NCBI GenBank assembly: GCA_966095765.1
Contig: CBHTSZ010000005.1
Span: 1-64,000, forward strand
Direction: 5' to 3'
DNA: 64,000 bases
DNA from: CBHTSZ01 sp966095765
GTDB lineage: Bacteria > Patescibacteriota > Saccharimonadia > Saccharimonadales > Saccharimonadaceae
Shown: in pieces, positions 48,819 to 56,878 of the stretch
Position numbering within the stretch: position 1 is the stretch's first letter
Layout of the letters: the number at the start of each line of letters is the position of its first letter
The notes under the pieces: generated by a model
Databases searched by the model: none
What the model was told of the DNA's origin: nothing
The model's input: the letters and a program-made list of their open reading frames with translations, nothing else
Made by a program: the position numbers and the translations under genes

Positions 48819-49406
48819 CTACGGTTGATCGTAATAGGTCGTCTTGCAGTACTCTATAAGCCCTTCAAAGATCTCTTGGCAGTACGGCGAAGACCCTTCG
48901 AGCAGCTCCTTGTACTTGTCGCAAAACTGCTCGTAGGTTATCTCAAGCTCCGCATACGGACGCCAGCCATCCATATCACCCATGATGAGCGCCTGCATCT
49001 TGTCTACCGTCCAAACAAACAACGACTCCTCGTCCTGTTTGTGCTCGTAGTTCTGCATCGACGTAACCATGTCTGGAAACCCGCTAAACTCGCGCGACAA
49101 TCGTTCGAGTGATTGCTGCTCGCTCTGTATCTTGGCTGCTCGCGCGCTGGCACTCGCAAAAGTATTTACATCACCCGCATAGCGCTCTACGAAGTCATGC
49201 GATATTGAGTATTTGAGTATCATAGCTATATCGAGATTGATCTTGTGCCTATCGTGTATATACCAGCTCAGTAGCGCAACAGTCATGCTATGTTCTGTGT
49301 CGTTCTCTCGCCTGCTGGTTTTTGCCAGGTAATGATTACGATCGATGAGCGAAAGATCGATAATCATTTGCTGCAGATCAAAAAAGAGAGGGTCAGGTGT
49401 GGACAT
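48819..49406 (-). CDS. HD-domain hydrolase (YfbR-like)
   Basis: A 195-aa HD-superfamily protein. RRENDTEHSMTVALLSW gives the first His (near residue 39). SISHDFVERYAGD gives the HD pair (near residue 70). The pattern is closest to the HD_3/YfbR-type 5'-deoxynucleotidases, which release deoxynucleosides from dNMPs. If so it would link to the thymidylate genes at 18-23 kb, which is inference. Leaderless-type promoter. Confidence 0.75.
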   Translation of the reverse strand: MSTPDPLFFDLQQMIIDLSLIDRNHYLAKTSRRENDTEHSMTVALLSWYIHDRHKINLDIAMILKYSISHDFVERYAGDVNTFASASARAAKIQSEQQSLERLSREFSGFPDMVTSMQNYEHKQDEESLFVWTVDKMQALIMGDMDGWRPYAELEITYEQFCDKYKELLEGSSPYCQEIFEGLIEYCKTTYYDQP

Positions 49407-49412
49407 GGGTTT

Positions 49413-49421
49413 AGTGTATCA
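49413..49421 (-). promoter_or_regulatory. Extended -10 box of the HD hydrolase gene
   Basis: TGA-TACACT ends 6 bases before the ATG at 49406. Confidence 0.6.
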
Positions 49422-49447
49422 AATGCTGTCACCCACAAGTTGGAAGA

Positions 49448-49900
49448 TTACCACTGACCTTTTTTGCGGGCGATCAGGAGGTAGGTTATGACGAGCATGA
49501 GCGAGGGTAGCGATTCTAGCGACCAAGTCCAAAATGCACCCATGGAAGTCCATACCATTTCATAAGCTCCAAAGTATGAAGTTAAAGCGATGAAGAGGTA
49601 GTTTGTAAGCGCATAGAGACTGGCGCCGATAATTGCCACAATAACAGCCTCGTATAGCTTCTGTGTCCATGAAATCTTTCTTGTCATCAAGAAATACGCA
49701 AGGCCAACGAGTAAGACCGGGTATAGAAAACTTCCTACTAAAAATCCCATAAATGAACTTAGGTTCGGGTTTGATGGATGCTGGATAGCCATCCTGTAAA
49801 ACATATCAATTGCCGAATAGACTGCCATACCGACGACGGTCAATAAAAAAGCGAGCTGTAAGTGTTTCGGTGTCTGTTGTGAATTTTGTTTTTTGTTCAT
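49448..49900 (-). CDS. Hypothetical membrane protein, 150 aa
   Basis: Four membrane helices (about residues 15-34, 47-67, 83-103 and 118-140) and a short Gln/Lys-rich N terminus (MNKKQNSQQTPKHLQ). The start at 49900 is chosen because an extended -10 box ends 6 bases before it. A longer frame would add 39 residues of unlikely composition. No family recognised. Confidence 0.65.
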   Translation of the reverse strand: MNKKQNSQQTPKHLQLAFLLTVVGMAVYSAIDMFYRMAIQHPSNPNLSSFMGFLVGSFLYPVLLVGLAYFLMTRKISWTQKLYEAVIVAIIGASLYALTNYLFIALTSYFGAYEMVWTSMGAFWTWSLESLPSLMLVITYLLIARKKGQW

Positions 49901-49906
49901 AGCATA

Positions 49907-49915
49907 AGCATAACA
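49907..49915 (-). promoter_or_regulatory. Extended -10 box of the 150-aa membrane protein gene
   Basis: TGT-TATGCT ends 6 bases before the ATG at 49900. Confidence 0.55.
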
Positions 49916-50064
49916 CGGAAGTAGCGAAGCGGAAGTAAGGTCGTATCGTTTCACTCCGCTCCTCTGTTCGAGAGGGATGCGTGCGAACACCAGTCCCCTT
50001 CTCGCTACACCGAACACCTTTTGTTGCGCAAAAGTACGGCTCGAGGCTTACGGACGAAACCATA

Positions 50065-50095
50065 TAAAAAACCGATCACGAGGATCGGTATTTTA
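50065..50095 (-). terminator. Terminator of the tRNA-Tyr/tRNA-Thr unit
   Basis: On the minus strand ACCGATC-CTCGT-GATCGGT is followed by a T run. The inverted repeat continues outward (CCATATAAAA/TTTTATATGG), so its 5' arm includes the CCA end of tRNA-Tyr. Confidence 0.85.
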
Positions 50096-50097
50096 TA

Positions 50098-50182
50098 TGG
50101 TGCCGGAAGTAGGACTCGAACCTACGAAGCCGAAAGGCGGGAGATTTACAGTCTCCTGTGATTGCCGCTACACGATTCCGGC
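50098..50182 (-). tRNA. tRNA-Tyr (anticodon GUA)
   Basis: An 85-base class II tRNA: acceptor GCCGGAA/TTCCGGC, anticodon loop CTGTAAA with GTA, a long variable arm (CCGCCTTTCGGCTTC), T-loop TTCGAGT, A73 and encoded CCA. It lies 3 bases after tRNA-Thr(UGU), with which it shares a transcript. Confidence 0.96.
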
Positions 50183-50185
50183 ATA

Positions 50186-50262
50186 TGGAGCCGCTTCCCG
50201 GATTCGAACCGGGGACCTACTGTTTACAAAACAGTTGCTCTAACCAGCTGAGCTAAAGCGGC
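50186..50262 (-). tRNA. tRNA-Thr (anticodon UGU)
   Basis: A 77-base cloverleaf: acceptor GCCGCTT/AAGCGGC, D-arm GCTCAGCTGGTTAGAGC, anticodon loop TTTGTAA, T-loop TTCGAAT, T73 and encoded CCA. First gene of the tRNA pair. Confidence 0.96.
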
Positions 50263-50296
50263 ATAAAGGTACACATACATTTCATTTGCTCCAAAG

Positions 50297-50366
50297 CAGC
50301 TGGTTAGAGCATGCTTCATTTTTTAACTCGGCATTCGCCTCAAACAGCAGCTGAGCTAAAGCGGCA
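50297..50366. repeat. Two tRNA-Thr(UGU) fragments in opposite orientation
   Basis: CAGCTGGTTAGAGCA (50297-50311, plus strand) repeats the D-arm. The complement of 50348-50366 repeats the first 18-19 bases of tRNA-Thr(UGU) (TGCCGCTTTAGCTCAGCTG). Neither can form a tRNA. They lie directly upstream of the intact tRNA-Thr gene. Confidence 0.7.
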
Positions 50367-50427
50367 TAACTGAAAAGTACAAACACAATCTTACCCGATA
50401 TCCGCCTCAGATACAAGGCACTTTTTG

Positions 50428-51084
50428 CTACATTACGACGCGACGAGCTGGGCGCTTGACGCGTTTTGGGATACCAGCAGGCACAATCATGCGTGCTGAC
50501 TTTTCCCGGATACTTGCGGCGAGCTCTGTGCGACCGTCACGGTCATACGCTTCAGCGAGAATATTGAGGCTCTGTGGGTTTGGCTCGAGTTCGACAGCGC
50601 GTTCGAGTGCCTCGATCATCTTGCGGGTTTGGCCGAGCTTTTCCTGCACCTTTGCGTAAGCGATGTGTCGAGCTGCGAGGTCGCCTTCGAGGCTGAGTGC
50701 CTGCTCAAACGCAAGCGCTGCTTTTTCATACTTCTTTGTTTCATAGTAGATCAGACCGACGTTATGCAGGCTGCTTGCTGATGGCTCGAGGCTCTGTGCG
50801 ATCTCGAAACATTCGATTGCGTCTTCATAGGCACGCTGCTTCGCGTAGAGAATACCGAGACGGTTATAGGCAGTCGCGTTGCGCTCATCGACACGCAGGA
50901 TGGTCAACAAGGCTTTCTCGGCACGGAGATACTTCTTGTCCTGGAGTCCTTCCTGGGCAATACTCCATAGGCGATCAAGCTTGCCAGAGATACGTGATGG
51001 CAGCTCGTTTCCTTCTTCGTCAATCGGTTTCTGGTACAGGAGTGCCCAGACACCGAGCATGACAACGATAAGTAGTCCTAACAT
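50428..51084 (-). CDS. TPR-repeat membrane-anchored protein
   Basis: A 218-aa protein. The first 15 residues are a hydrophobic anchor (MLGLLIVVMLGVWALLY). Residues 45-190 hold four or so TPR-like repeats (e.g. ATAYNRLGILYAKQRAYEDAIECFEIA and SLHNVGLIYYETKKYEKAALAFEQAL). TPR proteins hold other proteins together; partner unknown. The C-terminal 25 residues are basic. Confidence 0.8.
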   Translation of the reverse strand: MLGLLIVVMLGVWALLYQKPIDEEGNELPSRISGKLDRLWSIAQEGLQDKKYLRAEKALLTILRVDERNATAYNRLGILYAKQRAYEDAIECFEIAQSLEPSASSLHNVGLIYYETKKYEKAALAFEQALSLEGDLAARHIAYAKVQEKLGQTRKMIEALERAVELEPNPQSLNILAEAYDRDGRTELAASIREKSARMIVPAGIPKRVKRPARRVVM

Positions 51085-51093
51085 TTCATAGCC

Positions 51094-51099
51094 AGTATA
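51094..51099 (-). promoter_or_regulatory. -10 box of the TPR gene
   Basis: TATACT ends 9 bases before the ATG at 51084. Confidence 0.5.
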
Positions 51100-51104
51100 G
51101 GGCT

Positions 51105-51923
51105 TTACGGCAGTTTTGTCACCAGATGCATCAGATGCGTACGGACATGGCCATTGGCTTCGATGCGACCCATGACGCTGTCGAGCACGCTCATGACGTC
51201 AGCGGCACTATAGTTCCGCTGCTTGAGGAGACTAAAACTCAACAGTCTCGCACACATACCGAGAAACTCGAGAGCATTTGCACGGTCGGTGTACTTTTTT
51301 ATGATGACGAGCCGTCCATAGTCATCGGCCTGAAGGAAGTTACGGGCATCAGTAACGACTACGCTGCGGTTCGCGAAGTAGTCTTGATCGCGTGCTAGCC
51401 GGGTTAGTTCCGCTGGATGACCATTGGCCAAAAACAGCGCCTGACGTGTCACTGTTTCGTCGAGATCATATGCCTTTAGCAATTCCTGGCTCTGCTCTGC
51501 CGTGATAGGCAGTAGCTGCACCATTTGGGTTCGTGATTTGATCGTAGGCAGCAGGCCTGTTTCATGATGGGTCGTGAGGATAAAGTGCACGTTCTCAACC
51601 GGCTCCTCGAGCAGTTTGAGAAGCGCGTTTTGTGCATCATGGCTCATCGCATCAGCATCATCGATCACGATGCAACGCTTTGTCTGCTGTATGCTGCGTG
51701 TTTGCTCGTAGAGCTGGCGGATTCGATCGATAGGAATCAAGCCTTTCTCGGGTGCGATGTTTGTGACGAGCTGCGGGTTATCAGCAAGCTGTTCGGCAAG
51801 CATCGTCGCGACACTACCTGTACCGCTTCCCGTCTCTCCTGTGATACAGAGCGCATGTGCCGGCGCCTTGAGGTATGCGTCGAGCAATTTCTGCGTTGCT
51901 GGGTTTAGGAGTAGCTTAGCCAT
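51105..51923 (-). CDS. DNA polymerase III delta-prime-like clamp loader subunit
   Basis: A 272-aa AAA+ protein of the HolB/delta-prime type. CIVIDDADAMSHDAQNALLKLLEEP is the typical Walker B and linker. LPTIKSRTQMVQLLP contains the SRC-equivalent as SRT. The P loop reads GETGSGTGS: the Lys is replaced by Thr, so it should not bind ATP productively, as expected for delta-prime. The start overlaps the stop of the pseudouridine synthase gene by 8 bases. Confidence 0.82.
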   Translation of the reverse strand: MAKLLLNPATQKLLDAYLKAPAHALCITGETGSGTGSVATMLAEQLADNPQLVTNIAPEKGLIPIDRIRQLYEQTRSIQQTKRCIVIDDADAMSHDAQNALLKLLEEPVENVHFILTTHHETGLLPTIKSRTQMVQLLPITAEQSQELLKAYDLDETVTRQALFLANGHPAELTRLARDQDYFANRSVVVTDARNFLQADDYGRLVIIKKYTDRANALEFLGMCARLLSFSLLKQRNYSAADVMSVLDSVMGRIEANGHVRTHLMHLVTKLP

Positions 51924-52758
51924 CGATACTGTCCATCAGCTTCTGAAAATCAGCCGGTGGTTCAGCGCGAAACGTCTCACGACGACTGACAGGTATCGTT
52001 ATCTCGAGCTGTTCGGCATGCAGGCAAAGCCGGTTGATAGGGCTCTTTTCGGAACCATACAGACGGTCGCCAACGATCGGCGTGCCGATATACGCCATAT
52101 GGACACGGAGTTGATGGGTGCGGCCGGTCTCTGGGTGAAGTCGAACAACACTAAACGTTCCATTTGACGCTAGCACTTCGTAACGCGTGACCGCAGCTTT
52201 TCCATTTACACCCACACGATGCGTCGAAGGCTTCTTGGGATTACGTTCGATGGGCAGGTCGAGTGTCGCAGCCTGCTTCTTGGGTGTACCGCGAACGATT
52301 GCGAGGTACGTTTTGTGAGCTTTGCGATCCTGGAACTGCTTCTGCAATTTCCCTTTTGTTTCGCTGTCTTTTGCGCAGATGATGATGCCTGACGTGTCAC
52401 GGTCGAGGCGGTGTACGATGCCTGGACGGTTCGTGGTGTCTTTTTCCGTCATACGCATACGAACAAAATCAGCTACCGTGAACTCTTCCGCGATCTCGCC
52501 TTTTGCGTGCGTCAGGACACCCGCTGGCTTATTGAGCACGAGTACGTAGTCATCTTCATAGATGATAGGTAGCTCAGACTCGGAATAATCCGGCTCTTCC
52601 GGGATATGTATCGTCACTTCGTCGTCTTCATCCAGCTCATGCTTGGTCGATGTCACGATAACGTCGTTAACGCGGACATAACCAGCCGCTATGTATTTTT
52701 GCCATACTGAGCGTGAGTATTCCGGCCAATACTGGGCAACGTACTGATCAAGTCGCAT
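51916..52758 (-). CDS. RluA/RluD-family 23S rRNA pseudouridine synthase
   Basis: A 280-aa protein. An N-terminal S4 domain (residues 1-60, RLDQYVAQYWPEYSRSVWQKYIAAGYVRVN) is followed by the catalytic domain with GIVHRLDRDTSGIIICAKD, where the Asp after LDR is the catalytic residue. EVLASNGTFSVVRLHPETGRTHQLRVHM closes the active site. The S4 domain and order fit RluD, but the exact target uridine cannot be read. Start 3 bases after the trpS stop. Confidence 0.88.
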   Translation of the reverse strand: MRLDQYVAQYWPEYSRSVWQKYIAAGYVRVNDVIVTSTKHELDEDDEVTIHIPEEPDYSESELPIIYEDDYVLVLNKPAGVLTHAKGEIAEEFTVADFVRMRMTEKDTTNRPGIVHRLDRDTSGIIICAKDSETKGKLQKQFQDRKAHKTYLAIVRGTPKKQAATLDLPIERNPKKPSTHRVGVNGKAAVTRYEVLASNGTFSVVRLHPETGRTHQLRVHMAYIGTPIVGDRLYGSEKSPINRLCLHAEQLEITIPVSRRETFRAEPPADFQKLMDSIDG

Positions 52759-52761
52759 TCA

Positions 52762-53790
52762 CTAACCCCTTGGTCGCAGACCGACAGCTTGCTGGACTTT
52801 AGAAAGTGTCTCGTTAGCCCTCGCGCGCATAACCTCTTCAGACGCAGTCAATTTCGCGATAAGCGCGTCTTCGCCAACATTGTTAAATCGCGCCTGGAAC
52901 TCAGCGAGGAAAGTTTGGGCGGCTTCGGCTACGGCTGTCTTTAGGTCGCCATATCGAGTTTTACCTTCCCATTCAGCGTTGACGTGAGCTTGGTCGCGGC
53001 TAGTGAGCAGTGCGAGCATTTGTAGCAGATTCGTGATACCAGGCTGGTTCTCCCAGTCAAAGTGGATCTCACCAACGCTGTCAGTCGTCGCACTCATGAC
53101 TTTCTTGGCCGCGTCGGCTGGATCGTCACTGAGCAATATAGTCCCCCGTGGATCACTGATGCTTTTGCTCATTTTCTTCTCAGGGTTCGTGAGGCTTCGG
53201 ATACGAACGCCGTTATCGAGCGAGGCGAACTCGAGCTGGTGCTTCCAGTCTTCAGGAACGGTAAAGAGCTCGCCGAACTTGTTGTTCATGCGCATTGCGA
53301 TGTCACGAGTGATCTCAAGGTGCTGCTTTTGGTCATCACCGACCGGAACGTAACGAGCGCCGTAGAGGAGGATGTCCGCTGCCATGAGAACCGGATAGTT
53401 GAACAAGCCGACCGACACGTTCGTATCGCCCGCAGACTTTTCTTTGAACTGTGTCATACGGCTCATCTCGCCCATGTAGGTAAAACAGTCGAGGATCCAC
53501 GTCAGCTCGCTGTGCGCCGAGATGTAGCTCTGGCGGTAGATATAGGTATCGGCGTTATCGATATCGAGACCGGCAGCGACGAAGTATTTCAAGTTCTTGA
53601 TCGTACGAGCATAGAGCGTCTCGTGGTCGATCGGGGTCGTAAAGCTGTGCAGGTCAGGCACGAACATGTTGAGCTGGTAATCGCCTGCTTTTTCGCGCTG
53701 GAGGCGTACCATTGGGACAAATGCACCTAGGTAGTTGCCGAGTGTCGGTTCGTCGTTGCTACGAACACCGGTCAGAATAACGTCTTTCAT
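52762..53790 (-). CDS. trpS: Tryptophanyl-tRNA synthetase
   Basis: A 342-aa class I synthetase. TGVRSNDEPTLGNYLGA is the HIGH-equivalent region. FVPDLHS and YPVLMAADILLYGARYVPVGDDQKQHLE form the Trp and ATP pocket. KKMSKS lies near residue 207. It charges the tRNA-Trp at 28982. It is divergent from the lipid-kinase-like gene with overlapping -10 boxes. Confidence 0.96.
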   Translation of the reverse strand: MKDVILTGVRSNDEPTLGNYLGAFVPMVRLQREKAGDYQLNMFVPDLHSFTTPIDHETLYARTIKNLKYFVAAGLDIDNADTYIYRQSYISAHSELTWILDCFTYMGEMSRMTQFKEKSAGDTNVSVGLFNYPVLMAADILLYGARYVPVGDDQKQHLEITRDIAMRMNNKFGELFTVPEDWKHQLEFASLDNGVRIRSLTNPEKKMSKSISDPRGTILLSDDPADAAKKVMSATTDSVGEIHFDWENQPGITNLLQMLALLTSRDQAHVNAEWEGKTRYGDLKTAVAEAAQTFLAEFQARFNNVGEDALIAKLTASEEVMRARANETLSKVQQAVGLRPRG

Positions 53791-53797
53791 CTCTAAA

Positions 53798-53807
53798 AGT
53801 ATACACT
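53798..53807. promoter_or_regulatory. Overlapping divergent -10 boxes of trpS and the lipid-kinase-like gene
   Basis: Minus strand TATACT (53798-53803) ends 7 bases before the trpS ATG. Plus strand TACACT (53802-53807) ends 6 bases before the ATG at 53814. The two boxes share two bases, and the start codons are separated by only 23 bases. Confidence 0.6.
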
Positions 53808-53813
53808 AGATAC

Positions 53814-54713
53814 ATGCCCACATTTGACCACATCGCAATCATCTATAACCCAGGCAGTACCGGTGACGCGCCGAAGCTTGCCCGTGAACTAAAGCAAAAG
53901 GTCGACCGCAACCATAAAAGCATCGGCGTGAAAGCTACGCTCACACCTACAAAACGCGCCGGTCACGCTATCGAGCTCGCTAAAAAAGCTGCACTGAAAT
54001 ACAAACGTCCACTGATCGTCTCCGTCAGTGGAGACGGTGGCTACAACGAAGTCATCAACGGTGCCATGCAAGCCAAAGAGCAGTCAAAGTCGGCTCGTCC
54101 CGTCACGGCAGTTATCGGTGCCGGAAATGCCAACGACCACCGCCGAGTCACCCGTGACAAACCATTGATCGAGCTTATCAAGCAAGGCCAACCAAAGCCA
54201 ATGGACCTCATCCATATCTCGGCGAGCACAAAGGACTTCAGCCTCGATAGGTATGCCCATAGCTACATCGGCTACGGTGTCACGCCTCAGGTCGGACACG
54301 AGCTCAACAAGCACGGCAAAAGTCTGTTGCATGAGATCAAGTCTATCCTCAAGACCTACCGAACGTACGCGCCGTTTACCATCGAACGAAACGGCAAGAC
54401 GCTCGTGCTCGACAACTTGCTCTTTGCCAACATCAACGAAATGGCCAAGTTCGTCAAACTCGACGAAGAAAACACGATGCATGACAACAAGTTTGAGGTT
54501 ATCGAACTCCATCACCGCTCCAAACTGCGCATGTTCGGGACGCTACTGCGAGCTGCAGTTATTGGTTTCAAAAATCCACCAAGTTACAGCAAATACAAAC
54601 TAAAGAGTTCCGACAAACTGCCTATCCAACTTGATGGCGAGGTTGAGTGGCTACCTAAGGCCTGTGAAGCCATCGTCACCTCAAAGCACAACGCCATCGA
54701 CAGCCTGTTTTAG
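53814..54713 (+). CDS. Diacylglycerol kinase-like (DagK/YegS/LCB5) protein
   Basis: A 299-aa protein with the DAGK catalytic domain. AIIYNPGSTGDAP starts the nucleotide-binding domain. SVSGDGGYNEVINGAM (near residues 67-82) is the glycine-rich GGDGT-like loop, with Gly instead of Thr. VIGAGNANDHRRVT continues the ATP site. The C-terminal beta domain has IQLDGEVEWL near the end. It may phosphorylate a lipid or polyprenol. The GGY substitution makes the substrate unclear. Confidence 0.8.
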   Translation: MPTFDHIAIIYNPGSTGDAPKLARELKQKVDRNHKSIGVKATLTPTKRAGHAIELAKKAALKYKRPLIVSVSGDGGYNEVINGAMQAKEQSKSARPVTAVIGAGNANDHRRVTRDKPLIELIKQGQPKPMDLIHISASTKDFSLDRYAHSYIGYGVTPQVGHELNKHGKSLLHEIKSILKTYRTYAPFTIERNGKTLVLDNLLFANINEMAKFVKLDEENTMHDNKFEVIELHHRSKLRMFGTLLRAAVIGFKNPPSYSKYKLKSSDKLPIQLDGEVEWLPKACEAIVTSKHNAIDSLF

Positions 54714-54728
54714 CATCTCTGTTAGCCC

Positions 54729-54737
54729 TGTTATACT
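54729..54737 (+). promoter_or_regulatory. Extended -10 box of the glycoside hydrolase gene
   Basis: TGT-TATACT ends 9 bases before the ATG at 54747. Confidence 0.6.
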
Positions 54738-54746
54738 AAATACCAA

Positions 54747-55997
54747 ATGGATGGGCACATACAAAAACAGATCATTGCTCAGTTTGAGAAGAACAAGCGC
54801 ACCCACGCAGGACTGAGCTATACCGTACCATCAGTCGAGACCTACCCCTACCAGTGGTTTTGGGACAGCTGCTTCCACGCCATCACGCTCAGCTACTTTG
54901 ACCCAGAGCGTGCCAAAGACGAGCTAAAGCTTCTGTTAAAAGGCCAGTTCAAAAACGGTATGTTCCCCCATATCATCTACTGGCAACGCATCCAAAACTC
55001 ACCGTTTCCAGATATCAAATGGGGTAAGCGCCACACGAGCACGATCACCCAGCCACCAGTGCTAGCTGCGGCGGTGTGGCGAATCTTTGAAGCAACCGGT
55101 GATAAAGATTTCGTTCGTCAGATGCTCCCGCACATTCACGCCTTTCACCGTTACCTGTTCTCGAGCCGTGACCCCAAAAAGATAAACCTCGTTGGCGTTA
55201 TCAATCCTGACGAGTCAGGAGAGGACAACTCACCACGCTACGATTTTGTGCTCGGTCTCAGTGATCCACGTCATCAGTTCGTTGAGAACTTTCGCGCCCG
55301 GCTCGAACTGGTCGATGACTGGAGGGCAAGCCGCTACGTCATGAAGTCACAGATAGATCTCAAACATTGGGTGTATGACGTGCCGTTCAACGCCATCTTG
55401 GCTGAAAGTTTGCGGCTCACCTCACTGCTTGCGGAGCTGGTTGGTGAGAAACGCATCGCGACATTCTCGCACGTCAAAGCAGCAAATGTACGCATGGCAA
55501 TGAAAACGCATCTCCTCCATCATCACCTCTACCAACCTGTCTACGGACCAAAACTCCGACGCATACATTCGCGCACCTGGGCGCTCTTCATGCCGCTCTA
55601 TGCTGGCGTTGCCTCGGCAGAAGAAGCAGCGTACGTCGTCGAGCACTACCTCAGGAATAAACGTGAGTTCAACCTCGCCTACGGCGTTCCGACCGTTTCG
55701 ATCGGCGAGCCGAGCTTTGACCCGACCGGTGACTGGAAAGGTGACTGGTGGGTTGGCACGAACTGGAGAGGTCCCGTATGGATGGCAAGCAACTGGTTCG
55801 TGATCCAGGGACTGCTCCGTTACGGCTACCGTGAGGACGCCCTACGCATCTACCACAGTTCGATTCAACTCCTGAAACAATCCGGTATGCGCGAATACTA
55901 CGACCCGCTTACTGGAAAAGGACATGGCGCCGAAGGCTTTACCTGGGGCGGTCTCGTCCTCGATATGAAGCAGCTGCTTGATCCAACAAGCAACTAA
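54747..55997 (+). CDS. GH63/MGH1-like glycoside hydrolase
   Basis: A 416-aa (alpha/alpha)6-barrel enzyme. PYQWFWDSCFHAITLSYFD (residues 33-51), GVINPDESGEDN (about 150-161), and WVGTNWRGPVWMASNWFVIQGL (about 333-354) fit the GH63/mannosylglycerate hydrolase-like group (MGH1-like). Likely substrates are alpha-glucosyl or mannosyl compounds; exact activity unknown. No signal peptide, so it acts in the cytoplasm. The stop interlocks with the convergent GT2 gene in CTAA. Confidence 0.82.
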   Translation: MDGHIQKQIIAQFEKNKRTHAGLSYTVPSVETYPYQWFWDSCFHAITLSYFDPERAKDELKLLLKGQFKNGMFPHIIYWQRIQNSPFPDIKWGKRHTSTITQPPVLAAAVWRIFEATGDKDFVRQMLPHIHAFHRYLFSSRDPKKINLVGVINPDESGEDNSPRYDFVLGLSDPRHQFVENFRARLELVDDWRASRYVMKSQIDLKHWVYDVPFNAILAESLRLTSLLAELVGEKRIATFSHVKAANVRMAMKTHLLHHHLYQPVYGPKLRRIHSRTWALFMPLYAGVASAEEAAYVVEHYLRNKREFNLAYGVPTVSIGEPSFDPTGDWKGDWWVGTNWRGPVWMASNWFVIQGLLRYGYREDALRIYHSSIQLLKQSGMREYYDPLTGKGHGAEGFTWGGLVLDMKQLLDPTSN

Positions 55998-56779
55998 TCG
56001 GTACCGTTTGCCTTCGCGCCGGCTTTCGAAAGCCGTTTGCGTCGTTTCGTGTACTGCCCAAAAGTGATACTGCCTTCGGCCGCGCGCTCGTCGTAAAAGT
56101 CGAGTATCTCACGTCGCGCCTGGGCTTTACCAACGCGGAGCACGTGACCTACTGGTGGCAGATAGCGTGAGCTGGTCAATATCGACGCCCTGGGGTCGGT
56201 TACCTGTACCTTTTCACCGCCAGACCGCACCACGAGCTCCTCTATCGCACGGTCTTCTCCGGGCCAAATGTGCGGCAAGTCGAGCACCGCTTCGAGCACT
56301 GTTTCATCCTTTAGATGGCTGAGAACGTTCGCCCCAAAACAGTGCGTAAGACCCTGATGTTTTGCTCGCCGTATGTCAAGTTGTCGTTTGACAGTACGGA
56401 CGGCATCGGAGGCGAAGTTAGCCCCATCGATGTGAACGATTGGTCCTGATATGATTTGCGGGGTCGTTTCGTTCACCTCGCCGAGCATGATGCGTTGCCA
56501 GCGTTTATTTGAGAGCGGATAAGAGTCTGCATCGGTAAAAAAGACCGGATCAAGCGCTCTCGCACCGAGATACCGGAGCCCTTCCTGTATAGCGGGAAGT
56601 TTGCCCTGCTCCTGTCTCTCGATAACGTACGCGCCATATTCTTTCGCGATATTTGCAGTTTCGTCCGTACAGCCGTTTGCCACCACGACTGGCTCAAACA
56701 ACGTTGCGTCGAGACGACTGAGCGTTCGTCCGATCACCTCTTGCTCGTTATGCGCTGCTATCACTACTGGAAATTTCAT
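55994..56779 (-). CDS. GT2-family glycosyltransferase
   Basis: A 261-aa GT-A enzyme. PVVIAAHNEQEVIGRTLSRL (N terminus) and VVVANGCTDETANIAKE give the nucleotide-sugar domain. VFFTDADSYPL is the DxD metal site. PHIWPGEDRAIEELVVR contains the later ED motif for the catalytic base. No membrane helix, so it acts in the cytoplasm or at the membrane face. The ATG at 56779 is chosen; the frame continues 12 codons to 56815, where an ATG at 56791 is a second option. Confidence 0.82.
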   Translation of the reverse strand: MKFPVVIAAHNEQEVIGRTLSRLDATLFEPVVVANGCTDETANIAKEYGAYVIERQEQGKLPAIQEGLRYLGARALDPVFFTDADSYPLSNKRWQRIMLGEVNETTPQIISGPIVHIDGANFASDAVRTVKRQLDIRRAKHQGLTHCFGANVLSHLKDETVLEAVLDLPHIWPGEDRAIEELVVRSGGEKVQVTDPRASILTSSRYLPPVGHVLRVGKAQARREILDFYDERAAEGSITFGQYTKRRKRLSKAGAKANGTD

Positions 56780-56843
56780 TCTCAGTATCATGCCATCGAA
56801 TATCGGTATTTGCAATACCGTTATTACCGCAAAGCGCTTACTC

Positions 56844-56872
56844 TTGAAAATATTTCAGAGCTGTGCTATAGT
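56844..56872 (+). promoter_or_regulatory. Promoter of the DEAD-box helicase gene
   Basis: TTGAAA (56844-56849), 17-base spacer, TGC-TATAGT (56867-56872). The start codon is about 190 bases downstream of the predicted transcription start. Confidence 0.7.
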
Positions 56873-56878
56873 AATAGT

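Noticed and set aside
53062..53730. 222-aa frame antisense to trpS
   Set aside because: trpS is complete with all motifs; no start signals support the plus frame.
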